Source: Elephas maximus indicus (taxonomy: Eukaryota > Chordata > Mammalia > Proboscidea > Elephantidae). Taken from it: DNA of 64,000 bases. The DNA lies in NCBI RefSeq assembly GCF_024166365.1, contig NC_064826.1:25630001-25694000 (forward strand). The letters are read 5' to 3'. The position numbers and the translations under genes were made by a program. The notes under the pieces were generated by a model, which had not been told where the DNA came from, ran no database searches, and saw only the letters and a program-made list of their open reading frames with translations. Shown piece after piece: positions 1 to 12,429 of the stretch; the first letter of the stretch is position 1, and each line of letters opens with the position of its first letter.

Positions 1-410
1 GAACTCTTATACACTGCTGGTGGGAATGTCAAATGGTACAACCACTTTGGAAATCTATCTGGCGTTATCTTAAACAGTTAGAAATAGAACTACCATACAA
101 CCCAGAAATCCCACTCCTCGGAATATACCCTAGAGAAGTAAGAGCCTTCACACGAACAGATATATGCACACCCATGTTTATTGCAGCTCTGTTTACAATA
201 GCAAAAAGCTGGAAGCAACCAAGGTGTCCATCAATGGATGAATGGGTAAATAAATTGTGGTATATTCACACAATGGAATACTACGCATCGCTAAAGAACA
301 GTGACGAATCCGTGAAACATTTCATAACATGGAGGAACCTGGGAGGCATTATGCTGAGCGAAATTCGTCAGAGGCAAAAGGACAAATATTGTATAAGACC
401 ACTATTATAA
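1..410 (+). pseudogene. LINE-1 ORF2 C-terminal fragment, open to its stop
   Basis: The frame ending at 410 is open back to base 3 and encodes about 135 residues of the ORF2 C-terminal region. It shows the familiar blocks HCWWEC, PLLGIYPRE, ICTPMF and MLSEI in the expected order. In an intact L1 this region lies beyond the reverse transcriptase and carries the cysteine-rich segment; the endonuclease and RT parts would lie left of base 1. The open frame suggests a fairly young copy. No function is expected from the fragment alone. The ATG at 33 is internal and not a real start. Confidence 0.85.
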
Positions 411-465
411 GATCTTGAGAAATAGTAAAAACTGAGAAGAACACATACTTTTGTGGTTACGAAGG

Positions 466-488
466 GGGGAGGGAGGGAGGGAGGGAGA
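466..488. repeat. (GGGA)n low-complexity run in L1 3' UTR
   Basis: A run of ggga units at the start of the L1 3' UTR. G-rich tracts at this place are typical of L1 3' UTRs. The related copy at 52160-52190 has a decayed version. Confidence 0.7.
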
Positions 489-1417
489 GGGTTTTTTATT
501 GATTAATCAGTAGATAAGAACTGCTTTGGGTGAAGGGAAAGACAATACTCAGTACATGGAAGGTCAGCTCAGTTGGACTGGACTAAAAGCAAAGAAGTTT
601 CCGGGATAAAATAAATACTTCAAAGGTCAGTGGAGCAGGGGCGGGGGTCTGGGGAACATGGTTTGCGGGGACTTCTAAGTCACTTGGCAAAATAATTCTA
701 TTATGAAAACATTGTGCATCCCACTTTGAAATGTGGCGTCTGGGGTCTTAAATGCTAACAAGCGGCCATCTAAGATGCATCAATTAGTCTCAACCCACCT
801 GGAGCAAAGGAAAATGAAGAACACCAAGGTCACACTACAACTAAGAGCCCAAGAGACAGAAAGGGCCACATGAACCAGAGCCCTACATCATCCTGAGACC
901 AAAAGAACTAGTTGGTGCCCGGCCACAATCGATGACTGCCCTGTCAGGGAGCACAACAGACAACTCCTGAGGGAGCAGGAGATCAGTGGGATGCAGACCC
1001 CAAATTCTCATAAAAAGACCATACTTAAGGGTCTGACTGCGACTGGAGGAATCCCGGTTGCAATGCTCCCCAGACCTTCTGTGGGCACAGGACAGGAACC
1101 ATCCCCGAAGACAACTCATCAGACATGAAAGGGACTGGTCAGCGGGGGGGAGAGAGATGCTGATGAAGAGTGAGCTAATTAAATCAGGTGGACACTGGAG
1201 ATTGTGTTGGCAACTCTTGTCTGGAGGGGGGATGGGAAGATAGAGAGAGAGGGAAGCTGGCAAAATTGTCACGAAACGAGAGACTGAAAGGGCTGACTCA
1301 ATAGGGGGAGAGCAAGTGAGAGAAGGGAGTAAGATGTATATAAACTTACGTGTGACAGACTGATTGGATTTGTAAATGTTCACTTGAAGCTTAATAAAAA
1401 TTAATTAAAAAAAAATT

Positions 1418-1724
1418 TCGAGTGCCATCCATTAAAATTAGTTTCTTAAGAAATGCAGTTTGAAATTATTGATTTAGATTAAAAGTCTACCCTAGAATTT
1501 CCATTTTGATTCAGACATATTAAAACATTAGAAGACTACACTTTAAAATTCCATGGCATATATAGACTATATAAACTATGCCTTCCAGTCTTCAGTTTTC
1601 AAAACAAAAACTCTATTATTTTCCAACTTTGATATTTACTTATTTTTTTTTTTTTCCTCTAGTCTCCTTTACCACAGCTGAGCCAGTTCATATTTTAAAG
1701 ATAAAAGAGAGGACAAGGTCAAAG
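1418..1724. other. Unassigned AT-rich DNA
   Basis: No recognisable repeat or gene; contains a poly-T run near 1643-1655. Confidence 0.4.
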
Positions 1725-1905
1725 AGACACATTGAGATGCACTGGACACAGCATTGGCCTAGGAGTCATAATACCCAAATATCAGCTCTGCTTCAAACAG
1801 GTTTGAGGTCCTGGTGAAGTCATGACTCTGAATCTAATATGTAAAAGGAGGAAGGTGAGCAGATGAACTTTAAAGCTTCTGCCAGCTCTAAAGCTACATG
1901 AATGA
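1725..1905 (+). repeat. MIR3-like ancient SINE
   Basis: Decayed match to the MIR3 layout: a cactggac/taggagtca block, a 'gtcatgactctgaat' middle, then cttctgccagctctaaa near the end. Strand follows from this order. Confidence 0.6.
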
Positions 1906-2407
1906 AATAAATGAGGCTGAGGCATGAAGAAAGCAAAATACATTTTACAGGCTTTGTGTTGAACATCAATATCTTAATCTCTCTGCTCTCTACAGAGAAT
2001 TGTGGTTATTTTATTAATACTTCTGAAGTAAAAAATAGAGGTAATCTCTTATTAGTATTTTACTGGTAGTGAGCAGACTTTTTTTTTTTTTTTTAAAGAA
2101 GACTACAGGCTAATTTAAAATTTGCATACTGGGAGATATATCTCCTCCACATTACAATAAAAAAATGAGAGTTACCTGTGATTATTTTCCATTTTAAGCT
2201 TATTGTCTTCTGAAAACACCTGTATTTCTTGCTGTTAAATGTGTCAACCTTGTAGTTAAAGAAATAATTTTCTGTGTAGCTTCAACAGTTTTTATAGGAG
2301 GTCTGGCATCCAATAGTGACTAAGGTGTAACCCTTTGAAAGAAGATTAATACTTAGAAAAGGTAGAGAACAGACATGTAGAAAATTAATTCCTTAACATA
2401 CACTAAA
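1906..2407. other. Unassigned DNA
   Basis: Nothing recognised apart from a poly-T run near 2080-2094. Confidence 0.4.
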
Positions 2408-2572
2408 AACCCAAACCAAACCCGTTGCAGTGGAGTCAATTGCAACTCATAGCGACCCTGTGGGACAGAGTAGAGCTACCTCTTAGGGTTTCCAAGGAGT
2501 GGCTGGTGGATCCAAACTGCTGACCTTTTGGTTAGTAGCCGTAGCGCTTAACCACTGCACCACCGGACCTCT
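2408..2572 (-). repeat. AfroSINE, short
   Basis: Reads as the reverse complement of the SINE: tail first (aaaccaaacccgttgcagt), then agcgaccctgtgggacagag, then the tRNA-like head ending accactgcaccacc. Confidence 0.9.
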
Positions 2573-2722
2573 GCCTTGAAACCTAAAAGACACTAAAAGG
2601 ACTTATTTGGAAATTGAGATCATTTCTGAATCAAATTCAAGCCATCGATCCCCAGGAAAAGTAACTCCAAAAGAAAGAACATTCCCAGAAATCTTCATAT
2701 ATTTTCCTTTAATTAACAAAGC

Positions 2723-2927
2723 AGGGGCTCTGGTGGTGCAATGGTTAAACGCTTGACTGCTAAGCGAAAGGTCGAAGGGTCAAAACCACCCAGAGGCTCT
2801 GCAGGAGAAAAGACCTGGTGATCTGCTTTGGTGAAGATCATTGCCTAGAAACCCTGTGGGGAAATTCTACTGCCCCCTATAGGGTCACTGTGAGTCAGAA
2901 TGGACTCAACGGCATACAACAAACAAC
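2723..2927 (+). repeat. AfroSINE, long-a
   Basis: Head ggctctggtggtgcaatgg, extra block gatctgctttggtgaagatc, tail tgagtcagaatggactcaac. Confidence 0.88.
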
Positions 2928-3631
2928 AAAATAACAAACAAGGGTCTTTTGCCTGTAGCTTTATTCTTCTGTGACTGAATGGACAGCGTCCCCTGATTAA
3001 ATAACTGAGCAGAGACATAGGCCTAAGACCTTATCTATGTCATGCAGATTTATAAGTGAAAAATTCATTCTTAAGATGCCAAGAAGCAAACACAATAGTT
3101 CTACTGATATTCCTCGATGCCGTGACTATCAAGAGACACAGAGCTGGTGTTTGTTTTGTTTATAACTGAACTGACACAACCACTTTTCCAAACAATTTTT
3201 ATTCTATGAAAAACCATGATACTTTGGCACCATATATCCCTAACCTGAGATAAACAAAAGGTTCAGAGAATAAAAATTAAGTGGAATCTCATGTATTCAA
3301 CAGAGAAAATGCATACTGGTAAGCAGGAAAACCCCCCAAACTACCCCAATCTAAAAGACACCCAAGAGACCTGCTCAGTTTGGAAGACTAATAATAGATG
3401 GGGAAAGTTTCCTAAACCCAAGGTCAGAGTTCCTTTTCTTAATGGAGGATTAGAGAACTCTGGAAAGGGAGACACTCCAGATAGAGGGTCCAGGTAGATC
3501 CTCCACCCTGCACCTCCAGTTAGGATGGGCAAAGCAGTCTTAGCCGCTGAGTGGATATAGAATGCCAGAAAGAAGCAGGAGTAGAAAAGGCCTGAGATTT
3601 CAGGCAAAAATTGAAGAAACCAAAACAAAAC
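2928..3631. other. Unassigned DNA
   Basis: Nothing recognised. Two short overlapping open frames on opposite strands (3291-3497 and 3341-3640) show no family motif. Confidence 0.4.
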
Positions 3632-3795
3632 AAAAGCCAAACCCCTTGCTGTTGAGTCAATCCCTACTCAAAGCAACCCTATAGGACAGGATAGAACTGC
3701 TGCACAGGGTTCTCAAGGAGCAGCTGGTGGATTCCAACTGCCAACCTTTTTGGTTAGTAGTCAGATTCAACCACTGTGCCACCACGGCTCTGCAG
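3632..3795 (-). repeat. AfroSINE, short
   Basis: Tail aaaccccttgctgttgagtc, middle accctataggacaggat, head ending caaccactgtgccacc. Confidence 0.88.
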
Positions 3796-4770
3796 AGATT
3801 GAAGAAAGGGTGCAGAACTAGCAACAGCCAGGAGGAGGACCACTGAGCAGAGGCTTGCTAAAAAACGAGATCATCTGTAGAATTCACTTAGAAGGCTTAA
3901 AGGAAAACTCAAATATTTTGCATCTCCATATCCGTTTATAAGGAAGAGCTTTGTAAAATATCTCATGAGCCAGGTTAATAATGGAATTAATTTTAGCATT
4001 AGGATTTTAGGGAAAAGCATTTCAGCTTTGAGCGAGAGAATAAAAAATGCATACTTGCATCTTCAGTTTTTTCTTTCCATAAATTATTAACGAAGAGAGC
4101 TTTCTTTAAAAGCCTTAGATTGATAAACATAATGACAAAATGATTTCTCAGAAAAAGAAAACCTTTTGCAAGTTTTAACCTAGTTGTAATCTCAACCACA
4201 TTTCAGATCTCTCTGTGACATTCATAGATGCATGACGATGACATTTCTCAGGTGGCTGGGCTAAGGAGCAGCACAGAAAGGATTTTAATAAATCCTTTTC
4301 TTTTGTTCAGACACTTCTCCACTTATATTTTGGCTAAAGCCTGAGACATATCACTAGAGGAAGTAAAAGCTGCCAGATTTTTCTCCACTGGAGCACCTAG
4401 AGCTCAGCAGTGATTTAATAAGCCACCAATTCCAGAGAACTAAAGGATGCAGTTTGATAGAAGGAAGTAACCTTCAGGGCTTGGGAAAAGTTTTCAAGTT
4501 GAAAAAGTGCTTTTCACCAGAGACATATATTAAGTTAGAAAAGATCTGTGACACCTGCCATTCATCCATGTTTGGAGAAAAAAAAAGCCAGTCAATAAAG
4601 GTGTGTGAGGGCCTGTGCTGAATGTATGTAATGAAGTGTGCACCAGAAGGAAAGATGAAGGAGGCCCCTCAGCACTGCCAGGAGGGCAGGGGCAGCCAAA
4701 CAAATGCCTAAGAAAAAGAAGCACCCCAGGAAGTTCCACTCAGAAAGCACGGAAAATATCCTACGGATGT
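3796..4770. other. Unassigned DNA
   Basis: No repeat family or exon-like structure recognised. Confidence 0.4.
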
Positions 4771-4789
4771 GCACACACACACACACACA
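4771..4789. repeat. (AC)n microsatellite
   Basis: About nine ac units. Confidence 0.9.
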
Positions 4790-4804
4790 GAAAATAACCC
4801 TAAG

Positions 4805-4995
4805 AGCAGTTCTTTACATGTGTACTGTAAACACATCACCTCATTTAAGCTTCAAAAAAATCACTGGGTGAAAAGAGGTTATGCTCCCCTCTATACTGAT
4901 GAAGAAACATTAGCTCAAAGAAGTTAAGTAATTTGTCCAAACTCACAAAATTTAAAAAAGTTACACCCCTAAGTATTGAATTCAAGCCTTCAAAA
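4805..4995 (-). repeat. MIR, decayed
   Basis: Reverse-strand MIR order: acatcacctcatttaagc, then actgatgaagaaacattagc, then agaagttaagtaatttgtcc, then the tcacaaaattt position of the core. Confidence 0.7.
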
Positions 4996-5015
4996 GCCTG
5001 TAGCTCTTTATACTA

Positions 5016-5034
5016 AAAAAAAAAAAAAAAAAAA
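5016..5034. repeat. Poly-A run
   Basis: About 19 adenines, with no clear element attached. Confidence 0.7.
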
Positions 5035-5400
5035 GCTATGTATAAATATCAAATACTAGCCTTCTTGAGGATTTTCCTCAATTAATGAAATTAAATTGCT
5101 GCAATTATCCTGTTAAGAGGAATGCACTTTCCCTGTTTCTGGGGTCCACGCGGAGAGATTTTTCCCAAGCATCTCCAAGCCTCTGACAGCGCTTCGTTCA
5201 CTATTCAGGAGGTGATGGATATCTCTCACTAGAAGGAATAGCCTACTCGTAGAAAGCTGTAGCTATCTCCTGTTTGGCCATGTAATCAGGACAATCAAGT
5301 GAAGATGCTGCCCTGTATGGCATGGCCAGTGACTGGATAGGTATATTTGGCTTATTCCAGGTCTCATTTATAAGACAAGTTAGCTGTCACGCTAATGAAT
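5035..5400. other. Unassigned DNA
   Basis: Nothing recognised. Confidence 0.4.
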
Positions 5401-6850
5401 TTCTGCAACTTTGACTCTATCATTAATAAGATACCATTCCTTCCTTTACAACCTTTCTGTGCCATTTTATTTTGAATATGCCAATTATAAGTGGCTTGTA
5501 GTTATTTCTAGAGTTTCTTTTAGTAGATCAATTTAAGCAGTTTATATTTATTGTGATTAATGATATAGCGGGTTTGCTTCAACAATTTTATTATGTATTT
5601 CATTTAATTTTTGCCCCCTTTTTATTCCTGCCTACCATGGGATTTTACCATGGGATTAAGAAAGTTTTTGCTTTTGTTTTCATTATTGGGGTTTCTCTTA
5701 AATATTTGTCAACATACTTCCTTAACCTAATGTATTTTAATAAAGTCTAAAACTTATTACATCTCTCTAACCTTCTCTTCAGTAAGACTTGGTAAATTTG
5801 AGCTATTCATTTTATATGTTGTCTGCTAATTCCTCTTATTTTTAAATATGTGCACAAAATATTATTCTATTTTCATTCATTTTTTTTTGTTTACTGATAT
5901 ACTTTAATGGACATCTTTGCTAAACATTTTTTCTTATACTTTTTCTTTTTTCTTCTTGCTAAAATATACCTTTTAGAGCACTTTCAATTAAATTCTTTGG
6001 TAAAAATAATATATTTTAGTCTCCAAGTGCCCCAAATTATGTTTCCTTCATCCTCGTTTTTGTATAAGAGTTTAGTTGGGTATAGATTTTAGCAATGTTA
6101 GTAATGTAAGATCTAACCTGAGTGAACTTCTGTTTGTTATACATGGCACTTCAGATACTCTCACTGTGAGGACTCTTGAATCTTGGCTATTGTTAATCAC
6201 TCTCTGTCTCTCTTTCTTTTCCTCCCTCTGAAGCTCCAATAGTTTACTAGAATATCTAAACCTACGTTGTATTTCTCTGAACTTCCCTTTTCTGTTTTTA
6301 TTTATGTTTTTAAGCTGTATTCCAGGTAATTTTCAAAGTTCTCTGTTACAATTTTTCTCTCCAACTCTTATAATATTTATTGTGATTTCAATTTTAGTTT
6401 TTTTTAAATATTGCAAAAAATATAATTGATTCATGATTCACAACTCCCTGTTTTTGTTTTAATGCCCTGACTTTTGTTTTATGGATAGTATTTTGTCCTT
6501 TAATTCTTCAGGAGATTTAATCATGTTTATTTAGAATACATTCTAAATTACTTAATTAGTTTATATTTTCATGAGTGCATTCTTTTTGCTTTGTCATTGT
6601 TTCTTTGCAGTGAGGGAGAATCTATATCATGAGATTGGAATCTGTCAGGCATGTTGTAATTTTTGTTGGTGTGTTTATTTTTCATGGTTTTTTTTTTCTT
6701 TTTCTTTCTCATCCCTCCTTTCCTTTTGGGCTGTTTTTAAGTAGTCTCAGCTCGGCTTCTAGAGGTCCATGAATCAGAAGCATGTTTCATACATCTTCAT
6801 GGATCTCACATTTTCAGAAATGAAGTCAATATCCAGTATTTGTCTGGTTT
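5401..6850. repeat. Ancient LINE-1-like AT-rich tract
   Basis: Long T-rich stretch whose short blocks (ttgtgattaatgatata, tttagttgggtatagattt and the run around 5960-6110) resemble the 3' regions of old mammalian L1M elements. It is heavily decayed, so I do not commit to a strand or subfamily. The open frames at 5553-5750 and 5907-6092 are phenylalanine-rich translations of T-runs and not genes. Confidence 0.4.
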
Positions 6851-7985
6851 CTAAACATTTATGATTCTTTGCTTTCTCCCTTCAACCTTTTTATTTGCAT
6901 TCAACCTTAAACAGGACAATCAAGATTTTACAGCCTCCATTTATGGATGGGGAAGCACAGTCTCCAGTGATGTGCCCCTTGTGGGATATATTCTATCTAC
7001 TTTTCCCCGAGGCACTGAAGGCTGGAACCCTATTGCCAACTTTAGGTGCCAGAATCTTGTGAGGTTATGGCCTTAGTCCCAACTTGATACTATGGGTTTT
7101 TGCCATTGCTGATAAAAAGTCTTTTACTTTTGTATTTTCATTATATTTTTAATTATAATAAAAATAATCACATATGGTTTCTACACGTTGGAAATGCAGC
7201 AGAGAGACTGAGAGCAATCTGGTCTACCAGACAGCGCAAGTAGCTAGGGATGGAGCCACAAAAGACAGGAATCTGGTTTCCTTATGCCTAATGAAGCACA
7301 CCACACTACTCACTCACTCAGCAGTTTTCCTCCTATATTCCTGTGGGGTTATTTGCTCACTTACCCCAGTGTGTCTCATCAACTTGAGCTGAATATAAGC
7401 CTAGGCTTTAGAATATGCTTCCCAGTCATTTTCGGAATTCAAAATAATTAAACAGGAACAAAGTACTCCTACATTGTCTAAATGGCAAAATATTCCCCAT
7501 GAGTATTTCTCTCCGTATATATTTTCAAGGTAAAAATGCATGCAGTGTATCAGTGACATAAGATTTTTAGGCCTTCAGGGATGAATAACAATAGACAATA
7601 AGAATAATAACAATTAGAGAACTATTATTAAACAATAATGTACTTTGGCAAAGTACATATATGTGCATGATTCATACTATTTTTAATTAATTATCACTGT
7701 TATGTCAAAGATGTAAGTATTTTATGGAACTGTGTTTGGAAAACATTAAGACAGATACAAACTCCAAGAAGGAAGCATGTTCCCAAATTTTAGTAGCTGG
7801 CTGCCTCTGCTGACATCGTCTTAATGGCTACTAATGTCTGCATCTAAAAGCTGATGGTTTCCCTTGGCTTTTGAAACAATTAATTTGGTAACACTGAAAC
7901 TCCCTCTGAAGCTTGTTTTCCATTATTGATTTAGTTCAGTGCTCCATCCTTGATATTTAAAGGCTACTGGAATCCTTTAGCTATT
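6851..7985. other. Unassigned DNA
   Basis: No family recognised. The small open frames at 6861-7076 and 7174-7392 have no known motif and no conserved context. Confidence 0.4.
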
Positions 7986-7989
7986 AATC

Positions 7990-8130
7990 AATGGAGCACA
8001 GAGATACAGAGTCACATACTCATTGCTAAATTCTGGATTCCAGCTCTGTCTCTCTGTGTGAGCTACGACAAGACACTTTAGCACTGCAAACCTTTATGTC
8101 CTCATCTGTAAATTGAAATTATGCAAAGTC
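7990..8130 (+). repeat. MIR fragment
   Basis: Blocks ttccagctctgtctctctgt, gtgagctacgacaagacact and tatgtcctcatctgtaaa lie in forward MIR order. Confidence 0.65.
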
Positions 8131-8214
8131 CCATTCCGTCTAACATTTCGTGAATTTTTGAAGAAGAAAAGAATCAAGGGACTTAATAAATCAGAACAGA
8201 TTTAATAAATGATA

Positions 8215-8260
8215 TTATACTAAAACCCAGACGTTATACTAAAACCCAGATATTATACTA
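8215..8260. repeat. Short tandem repeat, 19-bp unit, about 2.4 copies
   Basis: ttatactaaaacccagacg (8215-8233) is followed directly by ttatactaaaacccagata (8234-8252) and then ttatacta (8253-8260). Confidence 0.85.
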
Positions 8261-9869
8261 GACAGATAAAAATTCCTAATTTGTCAGTTCTGAGTTTTTG
8301 GAAATTCATATCTTTTATGAATTTTGAATCAACGTTTTCTCCAGTGAGACCCAGTGATGAGTCATACATAATATTCCTCAAAATGCAGAGCAAAAGGGTA
8401 AAGTTAAAATAGTTATGGGGAAGGACCAGGGCTGGTACTAGATCTACCCACTAAACTGACAACAATCCAGTGTCTAACGGTTCGGCAAACTCTGGTCTCA
8501 AGTCTAGTAAAAATTTGGCATGATGGATCTGAGATAAATAATGAGACATACTGAGCAGGTGATAGGAGCTTGACAACAGAAATTATTCTGAGCACTGTTC
8601 AGAAATCCAGGCAGTAACAGCACTAGAGAAATCTGTCCCCAGGAAACAGATTTCCTTGAAGAGGTTCTGGGAAGGTTTTAATATTAGTAAAACATGATTT
8701 GGACACCATAATAAAAATACAACAACCTGAGAGAAAAGTATGTTTTCAAATTTCTTAGGTGGTGAAACCAAAGCCTTTGCCAAACAAAGGGACCCATCTG
8801 TGTTGAAGAGCAATACTTCAAGAGCCAAGAGAGAATTCCAGGCTGTTACTTAGAAGAAAAGGTAGGCTCTGAGTTTTCATCATTGGGACACCATGCATCA
8901 GCTCAGACTGGCAACAAAAGTGGCTCAAGGCACTGTTTTGGGGCCTGTGGTTTGGTGTTGAGACACTATGTCCTAAATCACCTGAAGAAGGAGGAACGCT
9001 CAATAAAATGCCTCAAATTAGAATTGGACTAGAAGCTGGCGGTGGTTGAGTCCATATGGACTGAGAAAGCTGTGGGCTCAGGTAGGGGAGATGGGGAGGG
9101 AAAAAAAAATGATGGGCAGAGACCAAAACAGCTGGCAGCCTGCATCCAGCCACAGAGCAGCACACATCTTGTGCAGCAAATTCTAGTAGAGCTGAATGAA
9201 GGCTGTTAGACAGTTATTTAAAGTGCCCCTAAAAATGATTAACATCCTCACTCAAATATCATGCTGATATAAAATGAGAAAATGCCACCTAGCATTCTTC
9301 ACAGTGCTGAACAATAAGAAGCAGGAAGAAAAGATACCAAAAATAGAGCTTTATGCATTCTTCTTTAGGCTCCCAAAAGAACTCCAAAAAGAGCTCTGAA
9401 TATTACCACAAATCTGTTATCACATGTGTCAGATTTTAGCTTTGGCATTTATTAGGTTTTGGAAATGTCTCAATTTGTCAGGTATAAATCAGATATCATT
9501 GATATTTCTTGGAATTCTGGGACATTTTCAGAATTTAAAAATACATGCAGACAGTATATAGTGACAAGCCTTCACGTGGTTCATAAAACTGCTTCCCTGA
9601 CAGCAACCACAACAGTTCATTAAAATGCCCCAGTCAGTTCAGGTTTCGAATCTCATTATTCCTATGACAGTCACCTGGGAGTGTGTCACAAATGAAGGTA
9701 CCCACACAACACAAGCTGTTAGATGGGAAAGCACAAAAATATACACAACTCTCTGGAATCCATGTATCTAACACATTTGCAAAGGGCACCTGCTCGTAGA
9801 GAGCCAAGTGTGAAATGTTAGAGACACATAGAGACAGTGAAGAACTGGATCACTACAGTGGAAGAATAA
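8261..9869. other. Unassigned DNA
   Basis: No recognisable gene or repeat. Open frames at 8413-9003 on the minus strand are short, overlapping and without motifs. Confidence 0.4.
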
Positions 9870-10110
9870 CTTTACATCTGCATATATTCCAGATGGATCA
9901 AAGATACAGGCCCATGAAATTTACAAATCATAAAGTTACTAGAAGTACTTTGCCGAGCAGTATGGAGAACTGAATGCTTTTCAGGACTTTCTTTCTGTGA
10001 AACAGCTAGGTCCTGGATAAAATGTATTGCTCACAGGAAATAAGGGAAATCACCAAAGTACCAAACAATCAAATAAACAAAACTTATTCGTCAAAACCAA
10101 AAATATAAAT
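9870..10110 (+). pseudogene. Decayed LINE-1 ORF2 fragment
   Basis: The blocks ccagatggatcaaagatac and aaatcataaagttactaga match the ORF2 stretch near its C-terminal third, better preserved at 13540-13600. Heavily mutated, with no open frame. Confidence 0.55.
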
Positions 10111-10435
10111 GGCGATAAAATACAACGGGCAGGGGTGCCCTGAAGGCAAATGCTGATATAAGCACTTCACTGGTCGATGGCACCGAACCTAAAATTCGGG
10201 GATTAAGCCAGTAAAGGAAGAAGAGTTAGTTGGCCTAGTTCCACATGGTAGAAGGCAATGGACTAGTGCTCCCTGGCTCTAAATCCATCCTTTCTAAATC
10301 CTATCCTTTCTGGCCAGTTTTCACTAATCGATCAAGTCCTTTGCTGAAGGATCAGACAAGAGCTTTTAGAAATAATTCATGACTGAGAAGTTTCTATAGT
10401 CAGTTTGAATTCATGTTAATGTTTTTCCTGCTTCC
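10111..10435. other. Unassigned DNA
   Basis: Nothing recognised. Confidence 0.4.
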
Positions 10436-10446
10436 TCTCAAATAAA

Positions 10447-10616
10447 GGAAACCCTGGTGGCTTAGTGGTTAAGAGCTACGGCTGTTAACCAAAAGGTTGG
10501 CAGTTCAAATCCACCAGGCACTCCTTGGAAGCTCTATGGGGCAGTTCTACTCTGTCCTATAGGGTTGCTATGAGTCGGAATCAACTCGACAGCAGTGGGT
10601 TTGGTGGTTTGGTTTT
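10447..10616 (+). repeat. AfroSINE, short, with perfect target duplication
   Basis: Complete copy from ggaaaccctggtggcttag to the tttggtggtttgg tail. It is flanked by the 11-bp duplication tctcaaataaa at 10436-10446 and 10617-10627. Confidence 0.95.
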
Positions 10617-10627
10617 TCTCAAATAAA

Positions 10628-11209
10628 AATGGCAGGGTAGTCCTGACCTTAGCACTGATAACAGTAAGAGGTGCTATTAGGATCCAGGAACACTGAGCAC
10701 AGACTGATTAATGTACAGCTGGGGAGACATAGTTGGAAAAAAAAAAAACAAAAACTAGAGCACTTAAAGTACTCATAGGCTACAGGGTCTGGAAATTTAT
10801 AAAGCAGAGTTGTTACACATGCAAGAAGTCAGGTAAGTACCCAGTCAGGGCAATGCAGGTGACACTACAGGAAAATGTTTGTCTTAATTAGGCCCCATCT
10901 TCGTCATTATTTTTACTCAGATTGCAAATGAAATAACAAGGTGAATGTCCCTGGTGTAGCTTGAGACACTTTGTAGAGGTTAACATAATCCTTGATTGAA
11001 TCTGAACGAGCAACATTATCTCCCAAAGGTTCTTGTTAACATTTATGTTTTACCTGGAATTTAAGAATAAATCCTGCAGGTCATACCTAATCCTCTTCCA
11101 TGAACACAAATCATTTCATTTTCACCATCAATCTCTCCCACCCCACTTACTGGGAGGCCCCAGTTTGTATCTAGCCCCTTGACTAGAATAGGTTAGCATC
11201 AGGAGACTT
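10628..11209. other. Unassigned DNA
   Basis: Nothing recognised except a poly-A run at 10738-10749. Confidence 0.4.
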
Positions 11210-11413
11210 GTTGTTGTTGTATGTTGCCATCAGGTCACTTGCGACTCATGTCAATCCCATGTAGAGTAGAACTGCTTCACAGAATGTTCAAGGTTGTGAC
11301 CTATTGGAAGAAGATGAGCAGACCTGCCTTTTGAGGCACCTCTGGGTAAGTTTGAGCTGCCAGCTTTTGAGCTAGTAGTCAAGCGCTTAGCCATTCATGC
11401 CATCCAGGGACAC
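11210..11413 (-). repeat. AfroSINE, long-b
   Basis: Tail ttgttgttgtatgttgcca, block gcagacctgccttttgag, then ggcacctctgggtaagtttg and a head ending gccattcatgccatcc. The tail reads like the RTE tail (ttgttgttg) rather than the usual ccaaaccc. Confidence 0.8.
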
Positions 11414-11554
11414 CATCGGGAAGTTAGCCATCTCTAAAATTGTTGATTTGATCTGGGCACAGATGTCTTTGATGGCTACTGATTAGTGCAAGTAGAGAGA
11501 AAGCAGAGACAGCCCAGCCTAGCTGCTTTGAGTAGAGACACTGCACTCTTCCTT

Positions 11555-11745
11555 TTTTTAAGTATATTTGTTGAATACTTACATTGTGTTAGGCTGTAGG
11601 TAAAGTTCTAGCTAGAGAGAGAGATAGAAACTTAACAAGTCTTTATAAAAACAAATTTATGAAGTAGGAAATATAATTAACTCCGTTTTGCACATGAAGA
11701 CACTGAAGCTCAGCAAAGCTGAGAAACCTGCCTACTGGCGCAAAT
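11555..11745 (-). repeat. MIR, decayed
   Basis: Reverse-strand MIR order: tgttgaatacttacattgtg, then taattaactccgttttgcac, then gaagacactgaagctcagc. Confidence 0.6.
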
Positions 11746-11789
11746 TGCTCTGGCTTATCCAGAAATCTGTGCTGTCAAAGAGGATGCCT

Positions 11790-12221
11790 GCAGAATCTCT
11801 AACTCTGACACTAGGATCTCCCTGGCATATTGACTTACCTTCCCGAACCTGCCCCACCTCCTCTTGTTTGTTTTTTTTTTAATCATCTCACCATCATCTC
11901 ACTCTCTCAAGTTTAAGACTTGTGATTCTTTCTGGTGCCCTTTGAGGAGACCAGCCCAAGAGGATTTCTCAGGATGTCTCTGAGCACCTAGAGGACACAA
12001 GGAGGCCTGGACTAAGGAGTCCCCTAAAGGGAACTGTGGTGGGAAGTACCAAGGGAGAAGGGGAGAAGACATCAGCTAAAAAAACTTCATTGGATACCCA
12101 GTGCTGGGTGAACAGGCCCATATTACCAGACATGAAGGGAAAGCTAAATCCACAGGTCCAGTCTCTTCACTATCAGGTAGTAGTGGGGTAAGGAGGATAG
12201 GGATGGATTTGAAAATTGGTC
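11790..12221. other. Unassigned DNA
   Basis: Nothing recognised. Confidence 0.4.
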
Positions 12222-12429
12222 TTGTTTTTGTTGGGTGTCATAGAGTCAATTTTGACTCAAAGCAACCCCATGTGACAAAGTAGAATTTCTCCATAGGGTT
12301 TTCTAGGCTATAATCTTTCTGAATGTAGATCCCCAGGTTTTTCTCCTGTGGAAACACTGGGTGGGTTAGAACTGACAACATTTTGGTTAGCCTCCAAGTG
12401 CTTTAATGTTGCACAACCAGAGCTCCTTA
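12222..12429 (-). repeat. AfroSINE, long-a
   Basis: Tail ttgttgggtgtcatagagtc, block ttctaggctataatctttc, ttctcctgtggaaac, then a decayed head. Confidence 0.85.

Larger units (their letters stand above)
1..1417 (+). mobile_element. LINE-1 3' end (ORF2 C-terminus plus 3' UTR)
   Basis: The segment opens inside ORF2 and runs into a long 3' UTR (about 411-1417) with a G-rich run (about 463-488) and an A-rich end with aataaa just before it. The 3' UTR matches the copies at 51732-53104 and 54827-55872, so all three belong to one subfamily. The 5' part lies outside the window, so truncation cannot be judged. Confidence 0.9.

Noticed and set aside
10447-10520. tRNA-like sequence with A-box and B-box (tggcttagtggttaag, ggcagttcaaatcc)
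   Set aside because: It is the head of a SINE, present in the same form in all plus-strand copies, and the cloverleaf is not completed.
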